From contig CAILAY010000076.1 in NCBI GenBank assembly GCA_903832285.1, positions 1 to 64,000 on the forward strand: a stretch of 64,000 nt of DNA, given 5' to 3'. This document shows positions 1-9,400 of this stretch, piece by piece. Position 1 is the first letter of the stretch. Each line of letters opens with the position of its first letter. Source of the DNA: an uncultured beta proteobacterium (GTDB lineage Bacteria > Pseudomonadota > Gammaproteobacteria > Burkholderiales > Burkholderiaceae_C). The translations under genes and the position numbers were made by a program. The notes under the pieces are model-generated. The model worked only from the letters and a program-made list of their open reading frames with translations. It ran no database searches and was not told the origin of the DNA.

Positions 1-1845
1 GTGCCGCCACTGCTGCCGTTGCGACCGTCGATCTGTCCATTGACCGTGATCGTTCCGACCGCGGTGACGTCCAGGTTGTGTCCGCTGAAGCCGTTGACGA
101 TGTTTCCAGCCAGCGTGACAGCGCCTGCGGAACCAACGGTCAGATTGCCGTTGGTGGTGTTGATGTCGCTATTGAGATTGACCGCGCCACTGGTCGAGGT
201 CAGCGTCGTTGCGCCGGTGGAGACCAGATAGCCGTCGATGGTTTCGGACGCGCCGGTGAGTGCGATGGCACCACTGCCGCTGTAGATGCCCTTGGTAGCG
301 GTCAGCGCGAGGGCGCCGCCACTGTTCACGCTCACGCTGCCGCCTGTGGTGACGATGTCGTCGGCCAGGGTCGCGCCGCCGCTGCCGGCTGTCAGAGTGA
401 TGTTGCCAGCGCCGCTGGACAGAATGCCGCTCGTCAATGTGCCAGCCGACTCCGTGATACCACCGCTGGCGCTGTAGATGCCCTTGCCGGCTGCGCTGCT
501 GATGGAGCCTGCGTTGGCCGTCACGCTCACCGCACCGCTACCGCTCGTAACCAGGTCGCCGTTGAGCGCAATGTTGCCCGCACTGCTGGCCACACTGATG
601 GAGCCGCTGCCGGCAGAAACATCGCCCAGCGTGACACCGCTCTTGCCGGCCACCGTGATGGCGCTGCCGCCGGAATACAAGCCCTGGCCGGCAGCGCTGG
701 TGAGCGTGCCGTTGGCAGCATTCAAGTCGATCGTGCCGGCGTTGGTGACGATGTTCTCGTTCAATGCAATGCTGCCGTTGCTGCTGCTCAGGGACACTGC
801 GCCGCCCATGGCGCCACCGCGACCGTCGATCTGCGCGCCCACCGTGACAGGACCGGCCGCGCTGACGCTCAGGTTGGCGCCGCTGGCACCGTTCAGCACC
901 GGGGCGTTGATGTTGACCGCGCCTGCCGACTGGATGGTCAGATTGCCGTTGGTGGATGAAATGGCTGAGTTGAGATCGATCGCAGTACTGCTGGAAGTCA
1001 GCGTGGTAGTGCCTGTGGACACGAGATAGCCATCCAGGGTTTGCGATGCAGCGGTGAGCCCGATGGCGCCGTTGCCGGCATAGATGCCCTTTCCTGAGGC
1101 GAGCGTCAACGCGCCGCCGCTGTTGACCGTGACGCCGCCGTTGTTGCTGAGGACATCACCATTGAGCGCCACATTGCCACTGCTGCTGGCGACACTCACA
1201 GCGGACCCCCCGGACGACACATCGCCCAGAACGACACCGCTCTTGCCGGCTACCGTGACAGCGCCGCCAAGAGAGAACAATCCTTTGCCCGCCGCTGTGG
1301 TGACGGTGCCGTTGGTTGCGCTGAGATGGATGGCGCCGCCATTGGTGACGATGCTGTCGTTCAGCGCCAGATTGTTGCCGGCGCTGAGTGAAAGGCCGCC
1401 GCCGGTCCTGCCGCCACGCCCGTCAATAAGCGAGTTGACAGCGATATCCTGACTGGCTTGCAACGAGACGCTGGTCCCGGTCCGCAGCACCCGCACAACC
1501 TGGCTTGCCTCTGACGCGCCGACAGTGATGTTGGTCGGATCAAGCAACAGCGACCCGCCCTGGCCGTGGGCGGCGCCGGCATCGACGCTGCCCAGAAATT
1601 CGAGATTCCCTTTGCCCGAGACTTCGACGCGACCGCCGTTACCGGCAACACTGCCGCCGCGTGCGGTGATCGTGCCGTTATAGGAGGTGGCGCCGTCGGA
1701 CCAGACCACCACGTCGCCCCCGTGTCCACTGGCTGTTGCGTCGGCCGCAATGACCGCACCGTCGGCGACAAGGGTCGTCTGTGAGTTATGCAGCCCGCCC
1801 CCGCCCTGGAAGCCACCGCCGACATGCACGACACCGCCCCCCGCG
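1..1845 (-). CDS. Filamentous-haemagglutinin-like secreted exoprotein, internal fragment (both ends missing)
   Basis: The minus strand is open from about 1845 through the window edge. It encodes a Gly/Ser/Thr/Asn-rich protein built of short beta-helix-like repeats such as VNGQIDGRNG, GYLVSTG and VTVAGKSGV. Its first part, about residues 1-100, carries the haemagglutinin block with motifs GGVVHVGGGFQG, DGAVIAADATASGHGGDVVVW, ARGG and VEVSGKGNLEF. That block normally follows the N-terminal secretion domain of two-partner-secreted exoproteins. Here the signal peptide and secretion domain are absent, because the frame begins inside the block directly after an anti-sigma factor fragment. The 3' end lies outside the window. 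Large surface adhesin or exoprotein is the likely role of the intact gene; as it stands this copy has no start of its own. Confidence 0.75.
139..1420 (-). repeat. Long internal repeat modules of the haemagglutinin-like gene
   Basis: Blocks of the coding sequence recur with variation. The stretch beginning near 139 resembles the one beginning near 940: both carry the same order of motifs around GYLVSTG, ending in a GKGIY motif. The stretch near 620-830 resembles that near 1210-1430, around VAGKSGV and the IDGRGG motif. Spacing between related blocks is about 800 and 590 bases. Such modules are normal in beta-helical exoproteins, and they are also places where short-read assemblies collapse. 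Confidence 0.6.
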
Positions 1846-1972
1846 CTGACTCGTCTTCGGCAAGCCTGGCCTGAACCCAGTCCCTGTCTTCGGCGCTGAT
1901 GCGCCCGTTGACATACCAGGGCAACAACTCGGCGAGGCGTTGCTTGATCGTTGCATCCATAGTTGTTGCCAT
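1846..1972 (-). pseudogene. Anti-sigma factor, N-terminal fragment only
   Basis: The frame starts MATTMDATIKQRLAELLPWY and runs about 42 codons to EDESAR, which resembles the cytoplasmic N-terminus of anti-sigma factors (LLPWYVNGRI, then an acidic helix). After a run of six G near 1840-1846 the sequence changes character completely and becomes haemagglutinin-like coding DNA in a different frame. The anti-sigma frame only continues as low-quality Ala/Pro/Arg/Thr-rich sequence to 1361. Its ATG follows the sigma factor stop codon directly, so the two were translationally coupled. The rest of the anti-sigma gene, including any membrane segment, is missing. Confidence 0.6.
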
Positions 1973-2536
1973 TCAATGGGCCTCCGCCGTCAGCATCCGT
2001 TGCAGGCAATCCTTGATCTTCCTGCGGGCATGGAAGAGCCGGGTCTTCACGGTGTTCTGCGGGCACTGCTGCACGGTGGCGACTTCGTCCAGCGAGTAGC
2101 CCTCGTAGAAAACCAGGTGCAGCGATTCCCGCTGCACATCATGCAGGCGCTCCATGCAGCGCGTCACCCCGGCGTGGCGCTGCTTGGCAGCAAGAACCTC
2201 AAACACCCCCAAATCATCTGAGACCATTTCGTCGTCCAGTTCATCGTGGACGGCGTCGCGACCACGAAGCAGGTTCAGAATCTTGTAGCGCGCAATTCCC
2301 AGCAGCCAAGTGGAGAACCGGGACTCACCGCGAAATTGCAGCGGTTGGCGCCAGATCTCGTACAAGGTGTCGCTTACCACGGTCTGGGCTTCATCGCGGT
2401 CGTGAAGCCGGTTCAAGGCAAACGCCAGGATGCTCCTGGAAAACTCACGATGCAATTGCACAAAAGCCTCCTCGTCACGCGTTGCAATCCTTCGCAAAAG
2501 AACGCCCACTTCTTCGTCGGACACGCCCACTTTCAA
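1973..2536 (-). CDS. ECF-subfamily RNA polymerase sigma factor
   Basis: A 187-residue protein of normal ECF length. Region 2 lies at about residues 30-92 (ILAFALNRLHDRDEAQ, then SRFSTWLLGIARYKILNLLRG). Region 4 lies at about 135-180, with the helix-turn-helix SLDEVATVQQCPQNTVKTRL. It should direct RNA polymerase to a small regulon and be held inactive by the anti-sigma factor encoded directly after it. That partner is reduced to its first ~42 codons here, so control may be lost. The regulon cannot be told from the sequence; the downstream haemagglutinin-like gene is a possible target if the present junction is real. Confidence 0.88.
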   Translation of the reverse strand: MKVGVSDEEVGVLLRRIATRDEEAFVQLHREFSRSILAFALNRLHDRDEAQTVVSDTLYEIWRQPLQFRGESRFSTWLLGIARYKILNLLRGRDAVHDELDDEMVSDDLGVFEVLAAKQRHAGVTRCMERLHDVQRESLHLVFYEGYSLDEVATVQQCPQNTVKTRLFHARRKIKDCLQRMLTAEAH

Positions 2537-2822
2537 TCCTTCACGTCAATGAGTCGGGGGACAGGTGATATTGGTTCAAGGAATTTTCGCTTCTTCGATC
2601 GCCACGAACTATACGTCAGCCGCAGGTGCATGGCGCCACGCGCGATCCAGCTTTCAACTCATGGAGTTGGTGGCCGATCAAGCTCCGAATTGCGGGGCCG
2701 GTCCATGCCCGTTTACGGCGTGTGGCTTCAGCAGTATTCACAAATCTGTGTACAGTGGCCGCAGTTCGGTCAAAGCGAAGGATGCCTGTGTCTGAGTTCC
2801 CCAGCGTCAAAAGGTGAGTTCA

Positions 2823-3701
2823 ATGTCGCCCCTACGAATCGGTCTCATGACCTTGCTCGCCATGACCGCATTTGCCGGAAATTCGCTGCTGTGCCGGATG
2901 GCTCTGCGGCACAGCCAGATCGACGCTGCGACATTCACCACGATTCGATTGGCTTCAGGTGCGATGGTGCTTTGGCTGGTGGTGAGCATGAGACGCGGCA
3001 ACACCGAAGGCAAGGGCAGCTGGCAGTCCGCGACGGCCTTGTTTGTCTACGCGGCGGCGTTCTCGTATGCCTATGTGAAGCTGTCCGCCGCAACGGGTGC
3101 GCTGCTGCTGTTCGGTGCCGTCCAGGCGACGATGATTGGCTACGGCATCTGGTCCGGAGAGCGATTGGCAAGACTGCAGGTGGGCGGGTTGGCGCTCGCG
3201 CTCGGTGGCCTCGCAGGTTTGCTGTTGCCTGGACTGTCGGCGCCTCCCGTCACAGCGTCTTCAATGATGCTGGCCGCGGGTATTGCCTGGGGCATCTATT
3301 CCTTGCGCGGCAGGGGCGCGGGGGATCCGACACGGGTGACGGCCGGAAACTTCCTGCGTGCCGTTCCCATAGCGGTATTGCTGAACTTGCTGATGCTCAG
3401 GGGAGCTCCTCTGGACAGCGAAGGAATCTGGTACGCGGTCTGCTCGGGTGCAGTGGCCTCGGGCCTTGGCTATGCAGTTTGGTACACCGCCCTGCCGGCA
3501 CTGAAAGCCACCCACGCCGCGACCGTACAACTGAGCGTCCCGGTTCTTGCTGCATTTGGGGGCATCCTCTTTCTTGGTGAATCGTTAAGTCTGCACCAGG
3601 TCCTTTCGTCGGTGGCCATTCTCGGAGGCATCGCGCTGGTGCTGTTGGAGAAGCAGCGTGTGGCGGGTGTCGGGCATGCAGGCGCACGCGGTGGCCGCTA
3701 G
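2823..3701 (+). CDS. EamA-family (DMT) transporter
   Basis: A 292-residue, very hydrophobic protein with about ten membrane segments arranged as two EamA repeats (first about 5-125, second about 145-280). It is an inner-membrane drug/metabolite exporter-type carrier; the substrate is unknown. The ATG at 2823 is preferred over the in-frame GTG at 2814, because AAGGTGAG sits five bases before it and forms a good ribosome binding site that would overlap the GTG. The C-terminus is a short basic Gly/Arg tail (GGIALVLLEKQ then about 15 residues). It converges with glnE, the two stops lying three bases apart. Confidence 0.88.
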   Translation: MSPLRIGLMTLLAMTAFAGNSLLCRMALRHSQIDAATFTTIRLASGAMVLWLVVSMRRGNTEGKGSWQSATALFVYAAAFSYAYVKLSAATGALLLFGAVQATMIGYGIWSGERLARLQVGGLALALGGLAGLLLPGLSAPPVTASSMMLAAGIAWGIYSLRGRGAGDPTRVTAGNFLRAVPIAVLLNLLMLRGAPLDSEGIWYAVCSGAVASGLGYAVWYTALPALKATHAATVQLSVPVLAAFGGILFLGESLSLHQVLSSVAILGGIALVLLEKQRVAGVGHAGARGGR

Positions 3702-3704
3702 GCG

Positions 3705-6464
3705 TCAGGGAGCAAGCACCGCGCTCCACAGCGCCGTGATGGCGTCGCGCTCAGCGGGCAGCGCGTCTGCGGCGAGTTGGGTTGACTCTTCGTTCAGACG
3801 CGCCTGGTGCTGTGCATGGCGCAGCGATCGATAGGCGTCCGCAGCCGCCTGCCCCACGCCGGGCGGCAGCAAGCCCACTTCTTCAGCACGCTGCAGCAGC
3901 GCGATGTTGCCCACGTTGGCGCGCAGCTGCGGATGGGCACGGGCGTTTGAAAGCACCAGATACTGCACCGCAAACTCGGCGTCGACCATGCCGCCGGGGC
4001 TGTGCTTGACGTCGAAGCGTCCGGCCTTGACAGGGTGCGCTGACGCCACTTTCTGCCGCATCGAGCCAATTTCGGCGCGCAGCGCCTGCGCGTCCCTCGG
4101 CGCGGTGATGACGGCCTCGCGCACAGCGTCAAAGCGCTGGCGTAACACCTCGTCGCCAAGGCAAAACCGTGCGCGTGTCATGGCCTGGTGTTCCCAGGTC
4201 CAGGCCGTATTGCTGCCGCGCTGTTGCTGGTAGTTGGCGTACGAATCAAAGCTGGTGATGAGCAGGCCCGAGTTACCGTTGGGGCGCAGCGCGGTGTCGA
4301 TCTCGAACAGATCGCCTTCGCCGGTCTTGATGGTCAGCCAGTTGATGAGCTTGCGCACGAAAGCCGCGTAGATCTCTCCGGCGCGCTCATCCTTGTCTTC
4401 GTAGACGAACACGATGTCCAGGTCGCTGCCGTAGCCCAGTTCCTTGCCGCCCAGCTTGCCATAGGCAATGATGGCCAGCTGTGGCGCTTCGCGATGCCGG
4501 TTTTTCAAGCGCTGCCAGCACCAGCGGGCCGTGATGCGCAGCAGCACGTCGGCCAGCGCACTCAGGTCGTCTGCCACCTGCTCTACCGTGAGCCGGCCTT
4601 CGACGTCGCGCGCCAGGATGCGAAACAATTCTGCGTGGTGTGCACGGCGCAGCAGGTTCAACAGGGATTCGTCATCGTCCTCGCTCGTGGACTTCAGGGC
4701 CTGATGGCGCGCCTCCAATTCCTGCTCGAACTCGCCTCCCGCAAAGCGTTCGGCCAGCATCGCCCCACCCGCGAGTTCGTCGATCACACCCGGGTGTTGC
4801 ATCAGATAACGTGCGGGCCAGCGCGCGGCTCCGAGCACTCGCAGCAGGCGCTCATGTACCGTGGGGCGTTCCAGCAGCAGCGCCAGGTAGCTTTCGCGGC
4901 GCAGCAGCGGCTCGATCCATTCCGCCATTTGCAGCGCCGCCACTTCGGTCACCCGGCCTTCGCGCAGCCACTGCGCCGTGCGCTGTACCAGGCGCACCAG
5001 GCGATGCCGGGCCTCTTCGCGTAGCGCCAGCACGCGCGGATGCGCCTGCCACAGTGCGACCCGACTGCGAAACCTTTCGGGCAACTCTTCCAGCAATTGC
5101 TCCAGCTCCGGCACTGCGGCTCTGGACCCGTTGTGGGTTTTGTGGCCATTGCCATTGCAGGACCGGCATTCCCGGCTATCGGCACCGCCGAGCAGCGTGT
5201 CAAACTCGTGTGCCACCAGTTCGCGCTGGGTATCGAGTTCCGCCAGAAAGCGACTGGTGTCGGCGAAGCCCAGCGTGGCGGCGATCCAGGCGAGGTCGTC
5301 GTCGCGGGTGGGCAGCACATGAGTCTGCTGGTCGTCGAGGTACTGGATGCGGTGTTCCACCCGCCGCAGGAATTCATAGGCGCGCGCCAGTGCCTCGGCC
5401 GTGGCCTGAGGCATCAGACCGGCCTTGGCCACGCACTCCAGAGCCCTCAGAGTGGGCCGCTTGCGCAGTTCGGGAAACTGACCGCCGCGCACCACTTGCA
5501 GCAACTGCACGGTGAACTCGATCTCGCGAATGCCACCGCGCGACAGCTTCACGTCGTTTGCCCGCTCGGGGTGACCTGCGCTGCGCCGCGCCGCCTGCGC
5601 GCGGATCTGGTCATGCAGATCCCGCAGTCCTTCAAACACGCTGTAGTCCAGATAGCGCCGGAACACGAAGGGCAACACGGCCGCGCGCAGTCCTTGCGCG
5701 GAACCATTGGCGATGCAGGCGCGCGGTGCCACCACGCGGCTTTTCAGCCAGGCAAAGCGCTCCCATTCCCGTCCCTGCACTTGCAGATATTCTTCCAGCG
5801 CGCCGACGGAAATCGCTGCGGGTCCGGAGTTGCCGTTGGGGCGCAGCATCAGGTCCACACGGAACACGAAGCCGTGCTCGGTGACTTCGCCCACGAGGGC
5901 GTAGATGATCTTCACGGCCTTGGCGAAGTATTCGTGGTTGCTGACGCGGTTGCGCCCTTCGGTGTTGCCTACGGTTTCGCCGTCTTCGTCATAGACGTAG
6001 ACCAGGTCGATGTCGCTGGACACATTGAGCTCGCGCGCGCCGAGTTTGCCCATGCCCACGATCCACAGTTGCGCGCATTGACCGGCCGCGGTGCGGGGCT
6101 CTCCATGCAATGCGTCGAGTTCACGACGGGCCTGGGCGCAGGCCAGGTCCAGAGCCCACTCGGCCAGTTCCGTCACGGCCTGCATCACCACCTGCAGTGG
6201 CGCCTGCTCGTCGCAGTCGAGCTGCATCAAACGGTGCATGACGAGTTGGCGCACGATGCGCAAACCGTCAGACAGCTTGGTGCCAGCCTCTGTCAGCGTG
6301 GCAAAAGCCTGCTCCATGTGTGCCCGCACGGGAGCGCCGGCAGGCAAGGCATCAAAGTGCCCCAGATAACGCCGCTGCAGGCGCTGTTCGAAGCGGGAAA
6401 AATTGGACTGCGGCGTCATGAAGGACAGATCGATGAATGGCTTGCCATAAGTGTTGGGGGTCAT
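3705..6464 (-). CDS. glnE: Bifunctional glutamine synthetase adenylyltransferase / adenylyl-removing enzyme
   Basis: This enzyme adds AMP to, or removes it from, glutamine synthetase in response to PII and glutamine, so it sets ammonia assimilation. The 919-residue protein has two nucleotidyltransferase domains. The N-terminal (deadenylylating) one has GMGKLGARELN followed by SDIDLVYVYDEDGE near residues 137-165. The C-terminal (adenylylating) one has YGKLGGKELGYGSDLDIVFV near residue 650. The PII-uridylyltransferase-associated helical domain lies between and after them. The ATG at 6464 (MTPNTYGK) is chosen over an upstream in-frame start at 6506, because it has an AGGGATGG ribosome site and avoids overlapping the divergent yhdP start at 6482. 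Confidence 0.96.
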   Translation of the reverse strand: MTPNTYGKPFIDLSFMTPQSNFSRFEQRLQRRYLGHFDALPAGAPVRAHMEQAFATLTEAGTKLSDGLRIVRQLVMHRLMQLDCDEQAPLQVVMQAVTELAEWALDLACAQARRELDALHGEPRTAAGQCAQLWIVGMGKLGARELNVSSDIDLVYVYDEDGETVGNTEGRNRVSNHEYFAKAVKIIYALVGEVTEHGFVFRVDLMLRPNGNSGPAAISVGALEEYLQVQGREWERFAWLKSRVVAPRACIANGSAQGLRAAVLPFVFRRYLDYSVFEGLRDLHDQIRAQAARRSAGHPERANDVKLSRGGIREIEFTVQLLQVVRGGQFPELRKRPTLRALECVAKAGLMPQATAEALARAYEFLRRVEHRIQYLDDQQTHVLPTRDDDLAWIAATLGFADTSRFLAELDTQRELVAHEFDTLLGGADSRECRSCNGNGHKTHNGSRAAVPELEQLLEELPERFRSRVALWQAHPRVLALREEARHRLVRLVQRTAQWLREGRVTEVAALQMAEWIEPLLRRESYLALLLERPTVHERLLRVLGAARWPARYLMQHPGVIDELAGGAMLAERFAGGEFEQELEARHQALKSTSEDDDESLLNLLRRAHHAELFRILARDVEGRLTVEQVADDLSALADVLLRITARWCWQRLKNRHREAPQLAIIAYGKLGGKELGYGSDLDIVFVYEDKDERAGEIYAAFVRKLINWLTIKTGEGDLFEIDTALRPNGNSGLLITSFDSYANYQQQRGSNTAWTWEHQAMTRARFCLGDEVLRQRFDAVREAVITAPRDAQALRAEIGSMRQKVASAHPVKAGRFDVKHSPGGMVDAEFAVQYLVLSNARAHPQLRANVGNIALLQRAEEVGLLPPGVGQAAADAYRSLRHAQHQARLNEESTQLAADALPAERDAITALWSAVLAP

Positions 6465-6481
6465 AATTCCATCCCTGCCCC

Positions 6482-9400
6482 ATGAACGAATCCGCACACC
6501 CTCCACGCTGGCTCAGAGCGAGCGCCACTGCCTCGCGCTGGCTGTTTTGGCCGCTTGTGACCTTGTGGCTGCTCTTTGCCATCGCCTGGGGTGGTTTGGA
6601 CGGCTGGATTGTGCCGCGAATCGGCACATGGCGTCCGCAGTTGGAGCAGTACGCCACGCGGCTGGTAGGGGTGCCCGTTCGAATTGGCAGTATTTCAGCG
6701 CATTCGGTGGGCCTGCTGCCCACCTTCGAAATGAGCGATGTCACGTTGCTCGACCCGCAGGGTCGCGAGGCGCTGCACCTGCCCAGGGTGGTGGGAACTC
6801 TGTCCCCAGGTTCTCTCTGGAATCTGGGTTTTGAGCAGCTGTTTGTCGATGCGCCTGAATTGCACATTCGCCGCACTGCGCAGGGCCGCATTCTGGTGGC
6901 GGGACTGGACCTGTCGGGCAGCGGCAGCACCAGCGCTGACGGAGCGGACTGGCTGTTCTCGCAGACCGAGATCTTTATCCGCAAGGGCACCGTGCGCTGG
7001 ACCGACGAACTGCGCAATGCGCCGCCCCTGTCCCTGACCGACGTGGACTGGGTGTTGCGCAATGGTGGTCGCAAGCACGGCACACGGCTGGATGCCACGC
7101 CGCCACCCGAGTGGGGTCAGCGCTTCAGCCTGCGTGCCCTGTTTCACCAGCCACTTCTGACCACGCAAAATGGTCGGTGGCAGGAATGGGATGGTCAGGT
7201 GTATGCGGATTTTTCGCAGGTGGATGTCTCGCATCTGCAGCAGTACGCCAACCTGGGGGTCAAGGGGGTCAAGGTCAGCCAGGGTCAGGGAGCGTTGCGC
7301 GCCTGGGGCGACTGGGTGCAGGGTGAATTTGTGGCCATCACGGCCGATACCGCCTTGCTGCGAGTGAACACCCAGTTGGGGCAGGATCTTGCGCCGCTCG
7401 AGTTGGAGCAAATCGAAGGTCGCTTCACGGTGCGCACGCTGGCCGGGGGTTTCGAGTTTGGTACCCAGGGCCTGCGATTCCAGACCCGCGACGGCTTGCA
7501 CTGGCCCGGTGGCAACGCCCTTGTTTCCTACACCAGGGAGCAGGGGCGGGTGCCGGCGCAAGGGGATTTGCGCGCCGACAAACTGGATCTGCAGGCGCTG
7601 GGCCAGATTGCCAACCGCCTGCCACTTGGCGCTGCGACGCACGAAGCCTTGCACGCCTATCAACCCAAAGGCAAGGTGGAGCGCATTCAGGCGCACTGGC
7701 AGGGACCGATCAACGCGATTGAAAAATACAGCGCCAGCGGACTGGTGAGTGGGCTGGAAATTGCCGCACGCGCAGAGCCCGCAACGGCTGACGGGATGCA
7801 GCCCGGTTCGCCCGGCGTGCGCGGCGCCAGCCTGGATTTTGAGATGACCCAGGCTGGCGGCAAGGCGCACCTCTCCGTGCAACAGGGCGCTCTTGAATTC
7901 CCCGGAGTTTTTGAGGATCCGGCCATTGCCATGGACCAGCTTGCGGGCGATGCGCGCTGGCAGATCGAGGGCGAGCAATTGTCGGTGCAACTGTCGAATC
8001 TGAAATTTTCCAGCGCCGATGCCCAAGGTGAGTTGCAGGCGCAGTGGCACAGCGCCGATCCGGCCAAATCGAGCGCTCACTCGCGCTTCCCCGGTGTGCT
8101 GGACCTGCAGGGCAGTTTGAGCCGGGGCGAGGCAACGCGTGTCTATCGCTATTTGCCTCTGGTGCTGCCGCCCTCGGTGCGCGAGTACGTGCATCATGCC
8201 GTGTTGCAGGGCAAGGCCACTGGCGCCAAGTTTCGCGTCAAAGGCGATCTGGCGGACATGCCTTTTACCAATCCCAAGCTGGGCGAATTCCACATTTCAA
8301 CGCAGGTTCAGAATGTCAGCCTGGCCTTCATTCCCAAGTCGCTGCAGGGCAAGGACGAAGCGCCCTGGCCGACGCTGACGCAACTGAATGGCGAGCTCAT
8401 TTTTGACCGCGCGACGCTGCAGATCAAGGGCGCCAGCGCGAGTGCGTTACAAGCGCCCGGCCTGTCGCTGTTCAAGGCAGAAGCGCAGATTCCGGATCTT
8501 GGGCACGCGCCCACGCTGACGGTCAGCACCGATGGGCGAGGGCCGGTGCAGGACGTGTTGCGCGTGCTGGCGGGTTCACCCCTGAGCGGGTTTCTGGGTC
8601 ACGCGCTGGACCCGGCGGTGGGTGCCGGCGTGGCCGACTACCGCCTGCGTCTTGTGGTGCCGCTGCAGAGCCCGGACAAGTCCAAGGTACAGGGCAGCGT
8701 GACGCTGGGCGGAAACGACCTGCAGTTCACGCCCGACAGTCCGGTGCTGGCGCGCGCGCGCGGGGTCATCAACTACACGGAGAGCGGTTTCACACTGATC
8801 GGGGCGCAAGCCCGCATGCTCGGTGGCGACAGTCGCATCGACGGAGGCATGCGTCCGACCGTCACGGCGTCTGGCAAGAGCGAAAGCCAGCTGCTGTTGC
8901 GCGCTCAGGGGATTGTCACAGCAGAGGGTCTGCGCGCGGCGCGGGAGTTGGGCTTTATCGCCCGACTGGCACAAAACGCCAGTGGCAGCACGGCCTACAA
9001 CGCGACTTTTGGCGTGCGCCAGGGCGTACCTGAACTCAGCATCAACAGCAATCTGCAGGGTTTTTCCACCGGCTTGCCGGCACCCCTGAACAAGGCTGCA
9101 GAAGCTGCGCTGCCGTTTCGCTATGAGACGGTGTTGTTGCCTGAAAGTCGGGGAGCGGAGCCTGGCAAGTTGCAAGACCAGTTGACGCTGGAATGGGGTC
9201 GGCTCGCAACCGCCAGCTACGTGCGTGATGTGAACGGCGCCGAGCCGCGGGTGTTGCGCGGCAGTATCGCTGTCGGCCTGCTCGCGGGTGAGTCCGCGCC
9301 CACGCCGGCCGAGGGCGTGCTGGCCAATGTCATCCTCACCAGCGTCGATCTTGACGCCTGGAACGCGGTGCTGAATCGGGTTGCGGTGGCGCCGGCCAGA

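Noticed and set aside
1-1452. Several plus-strand open frames (up to 293 codons) over the first 1.4 kb
   Set aside because: They are the reverse side of the repetitive haemagglutinin-like coding sequence; their Pro/Leu/Val/Ala-rich or Gly/Ala-rich composition is that of antisense reading of Gly/Ser/Thr repeats.
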